Of a stretch of 64,000 bases of DNA, positions 17,664 through 26,587 are shown piece by piece. Position 1 is the stretch's first letter. Every line of letters starts with the position of its first letter. The notes below the pieces were generated by a model. The model worked only from the letters and a program-made list of their open reading frames with translations, was not told the origin of the DNA and searched no databases. The stretch is taken from contig NZ_CP118976.1 in assembly GCF_029024945.1 (NCBI RefSeq), positions 2,604,001 through 2,668,000 of the forward strand, given 5' to 3'. Source of the DNA: Staphylococcus succinus (GTDB lineage: Bacteria; Bacillota; Bacilli; Staphylococcales; Staphylococcaceae). A program made the position numbers and the translations under genes.

Positions 17664-18602
17664 TCAAACAACTACTTGCTTTAAGGCGGCAATCGATGCA
17701 TCGACACCATCTTCTGCAGACATTGTTAAGTCTTCCATTTCTAACGACACAAAATCATCATAACCTACCATGCGTATTACTGAGAAAAAGGTCTTCCACC
17801 ATTGTAAATCTTGACCATAACCCACAGCTACGTAATTCCAAGATCGGTTTTTAATATCTTCTATTTCTTTAGTTTCTAACACAGTATTAATATCAGCTAA
17901 ACCTTTTTCAATGTGTACATCTTTACCGTGTACATGATGAATCGCACCTTCTAATGCACGTGCACATTGTATTGGATCTGCGCCCATCCAAAGTAAGTGA
18001 CTTGGGTCTAAATTCATTCCAATGATTGGATCTACTGCGTTTCTTAATTTAAGTAACGTTTCAGCATTATACACTAATTGCATGCTGAAATTTTCCAATG
18101 CTATTTTCTCTACACCATGATTTTTTGCAATTCCAACTAAATTTTTCCAATATGGAATCGCTACTTCATTCCATTGATATTCAAGTGCATCTTTTAATTG
18201 GGGCGGCCAACTCACTGTAGTCGTAATCCAATTTGGCATCTCATCATTCGGAGAAGCTGGTGGTAACCCGCTCATCATCACAATTTTTTTCACACCTAAT
18301 CGTTCTGCTAACTCAAATGTTTGTTCAGTGATTTTTCTATGCTCATCACCTAATGCACCTGGATCTAACGGATTACCCGAACAATTTAACGCTACCACTT
18401 GAACATGATACTTCGATAATAAATCTTTAAGTGCACTTAATTCTCTCTTATCATTTAATAAGTTCTCTATATTCAAATGTGGTGCTGGAGACCACCCTCC
18501 AGTAGCCAGTTCAATATGATAAATATCTTGTTGTGTTATTTTCTGCAGTACTTCCTCAAGTGACAAATGTGCGAGACTATCTGTAACATATGATAAATTC
18601 AT
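17664..18602 (-). CDS. sugar phosphate isomerase/epimerase-like TIM barrel, last gene of iol operon
   Basis: This 312-residue xylose isomerase-like TIM barrel belongs to the group that contains inosose isomerases and dehydratases. Metal-binding acidic and histidine residues are suggested in IALENF, GMNLDPSHLLWMGADP, IHHVHGKDVHIE and FVSLEMED. It is 15 bases behind iolG and surely co-transcribed. It is distinct from IolE, IolH and IolI, which are all present elsewhere in the locus, so it may extend the range of inositols used (for example epimerising scyllo- or D-chiro-inositol derivatives). That role is inference. Confidence 0.75.
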   Translation of the reverse strand: MNLSYVTDSLAHLSLEEVLQKITQQDIYHIELATGGWSPAPHLNIENLLNDKRELSALKDLLSKYHVQVVALNCSGNPLDPGALGDEHRKITEQTFELAERLGVKKIVMMSGLPPASPNDEMPNWITTTVSWPPQLKDALEYQWNEVAIPYWKNLVGIAKNHGVEKIALENFSMQLVYNAETLLKLRNAVDPIIGMNLDPSHLLWMGADPIQCARALEGAIHHVHGKDVHIEKGLADINTVLETKEIEDIKNRSWNYVAVGYGQDLQWWKTFFSVIRMVGYDDFVSLEMEDLTMSAEDGVDASIAALKQVVV

Positions 18603-18617
18603 ATAACCATCCTTATT

Positions 18618-19625
18618 CTATTTATAGAGTTCTGGTTTGCTTTCAAATTTAATATCAACAATTTTACCGCTATCTCTTGCTTCTGAACATGCATTTGTTG
18701 TAACTGACGCCATGTAACCATCCCAAGCTGAAGGTCCTGTAATATGATCTTGTTTTACGCCATCTATCCATAGCTGTAATTCTCTATCATAAGCTGAAAT
18801 GAATCTTTCTTTCCAATCACTTGGGACACGTGTAGAATCTTTTCGCTCTGTTTTAACACTGTAGTATGTTGGATTCGTCAATCCAATTTCACCTTGCTCA
18901 CACACTACTTTACAATTAATATCATAGCCAAATTGACAGTTTACAAATACTTCCAAATCAATCACAGTACCTGATTCTGTTTCTAATAAAATTAATTGTG
19001 GATCGTGTAAATCTGGATGTGTACGTGTCGTTTGTTTTTTAGGTAAACGTACTTCGGCAGTGACAAAATCTTCTTCTAACAACCATCTCAAAGCATCTAC
19101 TTCATGAACCGCAGTATTTTCAACTGCCATTGGTGTATTATAACTCTCATCAACAGATTCATTTCTATGTGTGCAATGTACGAGCAACGTTTCTCCTAGA
19201 GATCCCGTTTGTAATTCGCGCTTAATTTCTTCATAACCTCTATCATATCTACGCATAAATCCCACTTGTACAAAACGTTTATTTTTTTCTACTTCTGCAT
19301 TTACGATATTTGTACACCCTGATGACTCAAGCGCTAAGGGCTTTTCACAAAATACATGCTTATTATGTTTAATCGTTTCAAGCACATAACCTTCATGTGT
19401 TGGATCCCATGATGTAACAAGTACTGCATCAACATCTTCTGATGCAATTAAATCTTCTGCATTTTCAAAAAATGTTGCATTGATTTCTTTCGCATATGCG
19501 GTAGCAACATCTTTATTGATGTCACTAATTGCCGTAACATTTGCTCCATTTACACGTTCGTTTATACGTTCAACATGATCTCTACCCATAGCGCCTATAC
19601 CAATTACACCTATTTTCAATTCCAT
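18618..19625 (-). CDS. iolG: myo-inositol 2-dehydrogenase
   Basis: This 335-residue Gfo/Idh/MocA oxidoreductase catalyses NAD-dependent oxidation of myo-inositol to 2-keto-myo-inositol (scyllo-inosose), the first step of the pathway. The Rossmann motif is GVIGIGAMG at residues 6-14, and the catalytic EKP motif (Lys95) is at 94-96 in VFCEKPLA. QVGFMRRYD and SAWDGYMASVTT match B. subtilis IolG. The start at 19623-19625 is chosen because GGAG lies upstream and it aligns with the family N-terminus; a longer in-frame start would overlap further upstream. Confidence 0.92.
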   Translation of the reverse strand: MELKIGVIGIGAMGRDHVERINERVNGANVTAISDINKDVATAYAKEINATFFENAEDLIASEDVDAVLVTSWDPTHEGYVLETIKHNKHVFCEKPLALESSGCTNIVNAEVEKNKRFVQVGFMRRYDRGYEEIKRELQTGSLGETLLVHCTHRNESVDESYNTPMAVENTAVHEVDALRWLLEEDFVTAEVRLPKKQTTRTHPDLHDPQLILLETESGTVIDLEVFVNCQFGYDINCKVVCEQGEIGLTNPTYYSVKTERKDSTRVPSDWKERFISAYDRELQLWIDGVKQDHITGPSAWDGYMASVTTNACSEARDSGKIVDIKFESKPELYK

Positions 19626-19646
19626 AACTATTTCATCTCCAGTCAT

Positions 19647-20507
19647 TTATCTTTGAGTAAATACTTTATTTTGTTGATTTGCACCACATATATTGATAAT
19701 TCTTTCAGCCGTTTTTTCTATAGCTCCAATACTGGGTTTTAAAATTTTCTGTGGATTAAATAATTCTTCCGATTCATTTAAAGTGTCTCTTAATTGATTG
19801 CTCCAAGAGATATTAATTTCTGTATTGAAATTAATCTTTGCATGACCTAATTCTATTGCATGTTGCAAGTCTGAATTTGATATACCAGATGCTCCATGTA
19901 GAACCAGTGGGATGTCTATTTTCTGACCTAGAATTTCCATTTCTTCAAATCCTAGATTAGGTTCTCCCTGATATTTACCATGTACAGAACCTAGTGCAGG
20001 TGCAAGTGTATCGATATTTGCTTGCTCAACTAGTGCAATACAGTCATCTATATCTGCATATCTCACTTGTCCAATTAAACCGTCTTCCTCACCACCAACT
20101 GCACCGACTTCCCCTTCAACTATGACACCTTTAGCGTGCGCATAATCTACTACTTCTTTAGTCAGTTTGATATTTTCTTCAATTGATAACTTTGAACCAT
20201 CAAACATGACCGAATCGTAACCAGCATCTACAGCGCTTTTACAATTTTCTACTGTTAGTCCATGGTCTAGATGAATTGAGACAGGCACTGTAATCTGCAT
20301 CGCTTTTATTTTATTTTTAATTGTTTGATAGATAAAATCATATCCGCCTAAATATTCAATATTCTTATCTGTTGTACCAATAATAATAGGCGCATTTAAT
20401 TTTTCAGCTGCGCTTAACACACCTTCAATCCATATCAGACCATTTATATTCATCTGTGGCACGGCAAAACTTTGATCTTTTGCGTAATGAATCATATGAT
20501 TTTCCAA
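19647..20507 (-). CDS. iolJ: 2-deoxy-5-keto-gluconate 6-phosphate aldolase (TTG start)
   Basis: This 286-residue class II aldolase is like B. subtilis IolJ and cleaves 2-deoxy-5-keto-D-gluconate 6-phosphate to malonate semialdehyde and dihydroxyacetone phosphate. Zinc-site and active-site motifs are visible: SIHLDHG (residues 77-83), GSVHGKYQGEPNLGF and LVLHGASG. I place the start at TTG (20505-20507), 6 bases after GAGGGGG, giving MENHMIHYAKDQ, which aligns with the IolJ N-terminus. An upstream ATG at 20543 would overlap iolE and add 12 unmatched residues, and a downstream ATG is too far from the site. Confidence 0.87.
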   Translation of the reverse strand: MENHMIHYAKDQSFAVPQMNINGLIWIEGVLSAAEKLNAPIIIGTTDKNIEYLGGYDFIYQTIKNKIKAMQITVPVSIHLDHGLTVENCKSAVDAGYDSVMFDGSKLSIEENIKLTKEVVDYAHAKGVIVEGEVGAVGGEEDGLIGQVRYADIDDCIALVEQANIDTLAPALGSVHGKYQGEPNLGFEEMEILGQKIDIPLVLHGASGISNSDLQHAIELGHAKINFNTEINISWSNQLRDTLNESEELFNPQKILKPSIGAIEKTAERIINICGANQQNKVFTQR

Positions 20508-20520
20508 AAAATTCCCCCTC

Positions 20521-21432
20521 TTAGGAAATGTATTTTTCTTCACGATTCTGTTGAATGTTATTTAAATAGTCTTTTGCTTTTTTGGCATATATAAATGGAT
20601 TAGCTTTTTCAGGATCTTGTTCGGCTTCCACTACAATCCATCCTTGATAGTTATCATTTTCTATTGCCTTTAGAATGGGTGCAAAATCTATGTAGCCATC
20701 ACCTGGAACTGTAAATATTCCTTTTTTAATACTTGTTAAAAAGCTATCATTTTGTAACTTTGCCTCTTGTGCTATATGCTTCCTAATATCTTTAAAGTGG
20801 ATATGATGAATTCTGTTTTTATATTTATTAAAAATATCTATCGCCGTTTCACCAGATAGTGCCAAGTGTCCTGTATCATAAAGTAACGACACCTTATTTT
20901 CATCTGTATTATCCATTAACCTCTGTATCTCTATATCTGTTTGGACCCCCGTCCCCATGTGGGGATGATAAACAAGTGTCATATCCTTTTCATTCGCTAG
21001 TGTCCCTAATTTTTCTAAACCTTCGAGTAATTTATGCCATTCGTCATTTGTGAAATCAGGTTTATCTGTAAATATAGATTTATGCAAATCCTTTTGAATG
21101 CTGTTACCTTGTTCACATACAACAATGACTTTTGCACCTACTTCATATAAAAAATCTCTATGTTGAATAAAGGCCGCTTCCGTCACTTCAAATTTTTCTG
21201 TCGTTAGAAATAAGCTTAGCCATGCACTGGCTACATTCAATCCTCTTGGCTCTAAGTATTCACGTAATACCGAAGGATTTTTAGGATATTTATTACCAAT
21301 TTCAGTGCCTTCATATCCAGCTAAAGCCATTTCACTAATACATTGTTCAAACGTGTTTGCACTTCCTAATTCGGGTAAATCATCGTTCGTCCACGCGATA
21401 GGTGCACATCCATAACGTATATTTTGAATCAT
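20521..21432 (-). CDS. iolE: 2-keto-myo-inositol dehydratase
   Basis: This 303-residue TIM-barrel enzyme dehydrates scyllo-inosose to 3D-(3,5/4)-trihydroxycyclohexane-1,2-dione. YGCAPIAWTNDDLPELG at the N-terminus and LVYHPHMGTGVQT, LLYDTGHLALSGE and IHHIHFKDIR are diagnostic of IolE. The start at 21430-21432 has AAAGGTGG 8 bases upstream, while the first in-frame ATG touches that site. A cre element lies just upstream, in the gap after iolC. The product is the substrate of IolD. Confidence 0.92.
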   Translation of the reverse strand: MIQNIRYGCAPIAWTNDDLPELGSANTFEQCISEMALAGYEGTEIGNKYPKNPSVLREYLEPRGLNVASAWLSLFLTTEKFEVTEAAFIQHRDFLYEVGAKVIVVCEQGNSIQKDLHKSIFTDKPDFTNDEWHKLLEGLEKLGTLANEKDMTLVYHPHMGTGVQTDIEIQRLMDNTDENKVSLLYDTGHLALSGETAIDIFNKYKNRIHHIHFKDIRKHIAQEAKLQNDSFLTSIKKGIFTVPGDGYIDFAPILKAIENDNYQGWIVVEAEQDPEKANPFIYAKKAKDYLNNIQQNREEKYIS

Positions 21433-21449
21433 AAAATCATCCACCTTTT

Positions 21450-21464
21450 AGAAATCGCTTACAT
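21450..21464 (-). promoter_or_regulatory. cre site between iolC and iolE
   Basis: On the minus strand ATGTAAGCGATTTCT fits the cre consensus WTGNAANCGNWNNCW at every position. It is 18 bases upstream of the iolE start, inside the operon, similar in position to the cre before fadE. Confidence 0.75.
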
Positions 21465-21478
21465 TTTATCGAAAATTT

Positions 21479-22441
21479 TTAACTCTCATGCTCACTAATA
21501 TAGTTTTCTAAAGTCTCACTTGTTGGCATAGCTTCTGATGAGCTGTGGCTACTTACGACAATAGCTGCAGAAGCAGCGCCATATTTCAATGCTTCATCAA
21601 TAGATTTACCTTTTACTAGCGCGTATAAAAACGCGGCTGCATAGGAATCACCTGCACCAAATGTTTTAATCACTTTTGCTTTGAATGCTTTCCCTTCAAA
21701 ATATTCACCTGTTTTAGTGTAGGCTTTTGAACCTTGAACGCCATGTTTGATAACGACAAGCTCAGGATGATTTTCAAATAATGTTTCGCCAATTTCTTGA
21801 TCGGTTTTATCTTGATAACATTGAATCATATCGTATTCATCTCTTGTACCAATAACAATATCGGCTTGTTGCGCGACCAATTCATAATAAATCGAAGTCT
21901 CTTCAAAAGTCTTCCATGTGTATGGTCTATAGTCAATTTCAAACACAACTTTAACAGCATTCGCATTAGCAATTGCTAATGCCTTTAACACAGCTTCTCT
22001 TGATGGGGATTGGGCTAATGCAGTACCTGATATTAATAGATATTCACTTTCTTTAATATAAGTTTCTGATACATGCTCCGGTTCCAAGTATAAATCTGAT
22101 GCTTCTTCTCGATACATTAAAATATTAGATTCTGAAGGACTTTTAATTTCTGTAAATGTTAGACCTGTTTTATGGCCATTTTCATCGATATGAATTTGTG
22201 AAGTATCTACACCTAGTTTATCGAGATAGCTCGTAATATAACGTCCATGTTGATCGTCTGATACGTTTGCTATAAGGCCTACATTTAACCCTAATTTAGA
22301 AGCTCCAATACTAATATTGACTGGTGAGCCACCTACATACTTGCGAAATGTTTCAGTTTCTTCCATTGGTCTATTTATTTCTACAGCATTCAAATCAATT
22401 GCAGCACGTCCGATAGCTACGATATCTTTTTTAGTTGTCAT
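21479..22441 (-). CDS. iolC: 5-dehydro-2-deoxygluconokinase
   Basis: This 320-residue PfkB-family kinase phosphorylates 2-deoxy-5-keto-gluconate with ATP. The N-terminal GRAAIDLNAVEI and YVGGSPVNISIGASKLG are typical of IolC. The C-terminal PfkB signature FGAGDSYAAAF carries the catalytic Asp265. The start is 9 bases after iolB in the operon iolA-B-C-E-J-G. The product is the substrate of the IolJ aldolase encoded downstream. Confidence 0.93.
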   Translation of the reverse strand: MTTKKDIVAIGRAAIDLNAVEINRPMEETETFRKYVGGSPVNISIGASKLGLNVGLIANVSDDQHGRYITSYLDKLGVDTSQIHIDENGHKTGLTFTEIKSPSESNILMYREEASDLYLEPEHVSETYIKESEYLLISGTALAQSPSREAVLKALAIANANAVKVVFEIDYRPYTWKTFEETSIYYELVAQQADIVIGTRDEYDMIQCYQDKTDQEIGETLFENHPELVVIKHGVQGSKAYTKTGEYFEGKAFKAKVIKTFGAGDSYAAAFLYALVKGKSIDEALKYGAASAAIVVSSHSSSEAMPTSETLENYISEHES

Positions 22442-22449
22442 GCCTCTCC

Positions 22450-23280
22450 CTACTTTCTATCAATAATCCATTCATGGTCTTTTTGATTGTTAAATTTCCA
22501 TACTTTTTTAGGTCCAGCCATTATATTTAAGTAATATCCATTATATCCATCTGGTACAGCTACTGGATGATAACCTTTAGGCACTATGACAACATCTCCA
22601 TTCTGCGCAGTCATTGTCTCGTCTAATGAAAGATCATCCGTATAAACACGTTGGAACACAAATCCTTTCTCTGGGTTCATTTCATGATAATAAATTTCCT
22701 CAAGAAACGATTCATCCGGCAAGTTGTCCTCGTCGTGCTTATGTGGTGGATAACTTGACCAGTTACCTTGATCTGTATAAACTTCGACAACCAATAATTT
22801 TTCACTGGCCGTGTGCGTATCTGGTAAGATATTGTGGACATGACGTTGGTTAGCATACTTACCTCTATCTTCAACACCGTTGCTACTGGCTGGAATAAGT
22901 TCTGTTGGTCTACCTTCATCACACGGTGCATAACAAATAATAATCCTAGCATCTTTAACTGCTGATATTTGAATATGATGGTCCTTTGAAATATAAATAC
23001 TATCTGTAGGGATTTTTTCAAATACTGAGTCTCTTGTTCCTAAATCTTTGTAAATATTTTTTCCATCAGATACATCAATTTTTCCAGTCAACGCAACAAT
23101 ACAAATTTCAAATCCTTGAGTCATTTCTTCGTAAACACCTGATGCTTGAATGTCTAAAATTTTAATCCCCGTATATTTTAAGTTAACGTCTTCTGGTTTA
23201 AAGTCTTGTATGATTTGTACAGCATCATTTAAAGGATGCTGTACAGGTTTTTTCAATAATTGAGCCATATTTATATCCAC
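22450..23280 (-). CDS. iolB: 5-deoxy-glucuronate isomerase
   Basis: This 276-residue double cupin isomerises 5-deoxy-glucuronate to 2-deoxy-5-keto-gluconate. The metal-binding cupin residues are visible in YPPHKHDEDNLPDESFLEEIYYHE and in GDVVIVPKGYHPVAVPDGYNGYYLN-like regions near the C-terminus. The gene lies 3 bases downstream of iolA. Its length is normal for IolB. Confidence 0.92.
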   Translation of the reverse strand: MDINMAQLLKKPVQHPLNDAVQIIQDFKPEDVNLKYTGIKILDIQASGVYEEMTQGFEICIVALTGKIDVSDGKNIYKDLGTRDSVFEKIPTDSIYISKDHHIQISAVKDARIIICYAPCDEGRPTELIPASSNGVEDRGKYANQRHVHNILPDTHTASEKLLVVEVYTDQGNWSSYPPHKHDEDNLPDESFLEEIYYHEMNPEKGFVFQRVYTDDLSLDETMTAQNGDVVIVPKGYHPVAVPDGYNGYYLNIMAGPKKVWKFNNQKDHEWIIDRK

Positions 23281-23283
23281 TCC

Positions 23284-24738
23284 TTAATATTGAGGTTCTC
23301 CATGACGTGCTGTCACAACTTTACGATGCGTGTAAAAATCGATACTATCTTTACCATTGGCATGTAGTGAACCGAAGAATGATGATTTCCATCCAGAGAA
23401 TGGAAAGACAGCCATAGGTGCTGGAACGCCTAAATTGATACCTAACATACCTGCATCAATATTTTCTCTAAAATGTCTAATTGATGAAGCGCTATCTGTA
23501 AACAAACATGCACCGTTAGCAAATTCTGATTGGTTTGCTAATGCAATACCTTCTTTTAAGTCTGTTACTTTCACAAGTGATAATACGGGTGCAAAGATTT
23601 CATCTTGCCATAACTTCATATCCGTAGTTACGTCTTCAAATATAGTCGGTTTTACAAAGTATCCCTCGTCTTTGTTACCTTCTCTACCGTCTAGGACAAG
23701 TGTGGCACCTTCTTCAACGCCTTGATCAACATAACTTAATGTACGCGCTTTATTTTCTTCTCTAATTACAGGACCAAGGAACACATTATCTTCCAATCCA
23801 TTGCCTATAACAATATCTTTGGCTGCATTCACTAATTTTTCTTTGAACTCATCGTAAACATTTTCTTGCACTGCAACAACAGCTGCAGCCATGCAACGTT
23901 CTCCTGCTGATCCAAAAGCCGCACCAATGACATCCTTAACAGCTGAATCAATATCTGCATCATTTAAAATGATAGTATGATTCTTAGCGCCTGTCAGACA
24001 TTGTGCACGTTTTAGATTTTCAGTCGCTTTTTTATATACATATTCACCTACTGGTTTAGATCCTACAAAAGAAACTGCTTTAATATATTCATTTTCTACA
24101 ATGCCATTTACAACATCATGTGCGCCATGTACTACGTTGAATACACCTTTTGGAAAACCTGCTTCTTCTACGAATTCAGCTAATTTGTTAACAAGTAATG
24201 GTGTTTTTTCAGAAGGTTTCATTACAAATGTATTTCCTAAAGAAATAGCCATTGGGAACATCCAACAAGGTACCATCATTGGGAAATTAAATGGTGTAAT
24301 ACCTCCCACGACACCTACTGGATATTTATAACTCGTTCCTTCAATGTTTGTTGCAATGCTTGATAAGGAATCTCCCATCATTAATGATGGTGTACCAGCT
24401 GCAAATTCAACATTCTCAATACCTCTTTGTACTTCTCCTAATGCTTCACCTATACTCTTACCATTTTCTTTAGTAATTATTTCTGCTAATTCTTCTTTAT
24501 TATCGATTAAAATTTGTTGAAGTTTAAATAATATACGTGCACGTTTAGGTACAGCGACTTCCTTCCATTCTTGGAACGCATTATGTGCAATTTCCGCTGC
24601 ATCATCTAATTCTGCTCTTGTAGATACAGGAACTTTTGCAATAACCTCTTTTGTCGCCGGGTTATAAACATCGATTGTTTCCTTCGAATCTGATTCAATC
24701 CATTCACCATTAATATAATTCTTCAAAACTTCTGCCAT
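23284..24738 (-). CDS. iolA: CoA-acylating methylmalonate-semialdehyde dehydrogenase
   Basis: This 484-residue aldehyde dehydrogenase converts malonate semialdehyde, the last product of inositol catabolism, to acetyl-CoA and CO2 with NAD. The nucleophile is Cys282 in FGSAGERCMAAA. PFNFPMMVPCWMFP near residues 149-162 and FPFSGWKSSFFGSLHANGKD near the end are typical of the CoA-dependent MMSDH branch. It is the first gene of the main iol operon and starts after GGAGG, with a cre element just upstream. Confidence 0.93.
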   Translation of the reverse strand: MAEVLKNYINGEWIESDSKETIDVYNPATKEVIAKVPVSTRAELDDAAEIAHNAFQEWKEVAVPKRARILFKLQQILIDNKEELAEIITKENGKSIGEALGEVQRGIENVEFAAGTPSLMMGDSLSSIATNIEGTSYKYPVGVVGGITPFNFPMMVPCWMFPMAISLGNTFVMKPSEKTPLLVNKLAEFVEEAGFPKGVFNVVHGAHDVVNGIVENEYIKAVSFVGSKPVGEYVYKKATENLKRAQCLTGAKNHTIILNDADIDSAVKDVIGAAFGSAGERCMAAAVVAVQENVYDEFKEKLVNAAKDIVIGNGLEDNVFLGPVIREENKARTLSYVDQGVEEGATLVLDGREGNKDEGYFVKPTIFEDVTTDMKLWQDEIFAPVLSLVKVTDLKEGIALANQSEFANGACLFTDSASSIRHFRENIDAGMLGINLGVPAPMAVFPFSGWKSSFFGSLHANGKDSIDFYTHRKVVTARHGEPQY

Positions 24739-24753
24739 TATAATTCCTCCTAT

Positions 24754-24769
24754 TGGAAAGCGCTTCCAT
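24754..24769 (-). promoter_or_regulatory. cre site upstream of iolA
   Basis: TGGAAAGCGCTTCCA is almost palindromic. The minus strand (ATGGAAGCGCTTTCC) matches the cre consensus at 14 of 15 positions. It lies 16 bases before the iolA start. Confidence 0.7.
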
Positions 24770-24806
24770 TTTTTAGTATAATCTTGGTAACATATTGATT
24801 ACTTAT

Positions 24807-24850
24807 TGGTTATTTTATATAAATGGTTATTTTATATAAATGGTTATTTT
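24807..24850. repeat. 17-bp tandem repeat, candidate IolR operators
   Basis: TGGTTATTTTATATAAA occurs twice in tandem (24807-24823, 24824-24840) and a third partial copy follows (24841-24850). The array lies between divergent iolA and iolR, where the repressor would be expected to bind. On the other strand each unit presents AACCATT, and a related AACCAAT and AATCAAT follow nearby. Confidence 0.6.
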
Positions 24851-24932
24851 TTGTCAAATTTTTATCATTTTTTAATCAACTGTTGAGTAATATGAGAATG
24901 TTGTATATTATATAATTATCGGAGGTATAAAT

Positions 24933-25691
24933 ATGAAAACCAAAAGAATACATGCAATTGAATCTTACATTAACGAGAATAAAGCAGCATCAATCGACGA
25001 ACTCAGCGACTATTTCAATGTCTCAATCAATACAATACGTCGTGACATAGCCGTTCTAGCTGATACAAATAAAGTGAAAAAAGTTTATGGTGGTGTGAAA
25101 TCTATAGAAAGTTCAATTTCTCAGGCCGTTGACTACTCTAAAAGAAATATCGAACATTATGATGAAAAGATCCACATTGCTAAAGCTACTGCTAAACACA
25201 TTCAAGCTAACGATGTCATCTATATTGATACCGGGACAACAACTGTGCATATCTTAGACTATGTTGATACAGATTTACCTTTCACTGTCATTTCTAATAG
25301 TCTAGATGTCATCAATAAAGCTGCTCTTTTCGAAAATGTTTCTTTACTTGTTATTGGTGAGAAGTATAAGTATAGAACACGTTCATTTATAGGTATTGAA
25401 TCTAATACACTTATTGAAAAGCTCAATATCGATAAAGCTTTTATGGCTGCCACAGGTGTCGACATTCATAATGGATTAACAAATGCAGAACTAGAAGAAA
25501 ATATCATCAAAAAACTTATCGTATCTCGTTCTAGACTTGTATATGCACTCGCAGATCATACAAAAATGGGCAAATCTACATTGTTAACATTCATGGAATG
25601 CGATGAACTTGATACATTAATCACAGATAAATTACCTTCTAAAGATTTTACTGCATACTTTAAATCTAAAAAGATAACAATTGAAACATAA
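24933..25691 (+). CDS. iolR: DeoR-family repressor of the iol genes
   Basis: This 252-residue DeoR-type regulator has an N-terminal helix-turn-helix (SIDELSDYFNVSINTIRRDIAVL, about residues 17-39) and a C-terminal sugar-phosphate sensor domain with YIDTGTTT and the FMAATGVD region. The expected inducer is a phosphorylated intermediate such as 2-deoxy-5-keto-gluconate 6-phosphate. It is transcribed away from iolA and towards iolI, flanked by inositol genes on both sides. The start follows CGGAGG. Tandem repeats upstream are its likely operators. Confidence 0.85.
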   Translation: MKTKRIHAIESYINENKAASIDELSDYFNVSINTIRRDIAVLADTNKVKKVYGGVKSIESSISQAVDYSKRNIEHYDEKIHIAKATAKHIQANDVIYIDTGTTTVHILDYVDTDLPFTVISNSLDVINKAALFENVSLLVIGEKYKYRTRSFIGIESNTLIEKLNIDKAFMAATGVDIHNGLTNAELEENIIKKLIVSRSRLVYALADHTKMGKSTLLTFMECDELDTLITDKLPSKDFTAYFKSKKITIET

Positions 25692-25724
25692 AAATTCAGT
25701 AGCTTTGCTACTGAATTTTTGTTT
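25690..25724. terminator. bidirectional terminator between iolR and iolI
   Basis: AAAAATTCAGTAGC pairs with GCTACTGAATTTTT around a TTT loop, lying exactly between the two converging genes. Confidence 0.85.
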
Positions 25725-26561
25725 TTACAATGTAAAATATGGTTGAACACTTTCTATCATGGTCTCTTTAGATTTTTTAATCACATCTTCCGCAGGCATC
25801 TGATAATATTCTGGGCGGAACAATTCTATAGATATATATTTACCCTGAAACGCCATATCTTTCAACGTAGATAATATACCTGGAATATCAATAACACCTA
25901 ATCCAGGAAAGCATCTATCCTCGTCTGTTAAAATACCTATCGGATAGTCATCGACATCATTAATATGCAATAAAAATATATTATCAATATCTCCATTTTT
26001 TAAGTCATCTAAGCGTGAACCCATAGCATGAAAATGAAAGAAATCTAATACTATCCCTACATTGGGATCGTTAATCTCCTCAATAATGGCATGCGCTTGA
26101 TTAAAAGTATTAACTGTAGCATATGGCGCACCAAGAAATTCTAGAGCGAGTTTAATATCATATTCTGCCGCCATCAAAGCCAATTGTTTCAACACGTTTA
26201 CACAGCTTTTATGAATATCTGCTTTTAATATTTTTTCTTCAGTAACTAACGGAACTGCAACAATATATTGAGCACCTAAATATTCAGCAATTTCTAACCA
26301 TTCTTTAAATGTATCTAAAACGACTTTATAATCCGCTTCATTTCTATTATTAAAAAATTGTAACGCATTTAAACTTAAAGGCTTAATCTGATGCGTATCA
26401 AAAAATTGTTTCATATCTTCTAAAGAATGTTCTTGTAAATATTCAGGGAGCTTATCCATCTGTATTTCAATAAAATCATAGCCATGCTTCTCGCATAATT
26501 CCAACTCTTGTTGTAAAGTAGCATTTTCTTTTGTAGTCGCAACATTATATCCTAACTTCAT
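25725..26561 (-). CDS. iolI: inosose isomerase
   Basis: This 278-residue TIM barrel has the same length as B. subtilis IolI and is very similar to it. Shared segments include ELCEKHGYD.IEI, DKLPEYL, VAVPLVTE, LDFFHFHAMGS and FRPEYY. IolI interconverts 2-keto-myo-inositol and 1-keto-D-chiro-inositol, allowing D-chiro-inositol to enter the pathway. It is the last gene of the iolD-H-I block, 26 bases after iolH. Confidence 0.92.
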   Translation of the reverse strand: MKLGYNVATTKENATLQQELELCEKHGYDFIEIQMDKLPEYLQEHSLEDMKQFFDTHQIKPLSLNALQFFNNRNEADYKVVLDTFKEWLEIAEYLGAQYIVAVPLVTEEKILKADIHKSCVNVLKQLALMAAEYDIKLALEFLGAPYATVNTFNQAHAIIEEINDPNVGIVLDFFHFHAMGSRLDDLKNGDIDNIFLLHINDVDDYPIGILTDEDRCFPGLGVIDIPGILSTLKDMAFQGKYISIELFRPEYYQMPAEDVIKKSKETMIESVQPYFTL

Positions 26562-26587
26562 AAATCACCTCAACTATAATTATGGTA

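Noticed and set aside
22677..23021. 114-codon ORF on the minus strand inside iolB
   Set aside because: Different frame of a well-matched iolB gene; composition is unlike a real protein.
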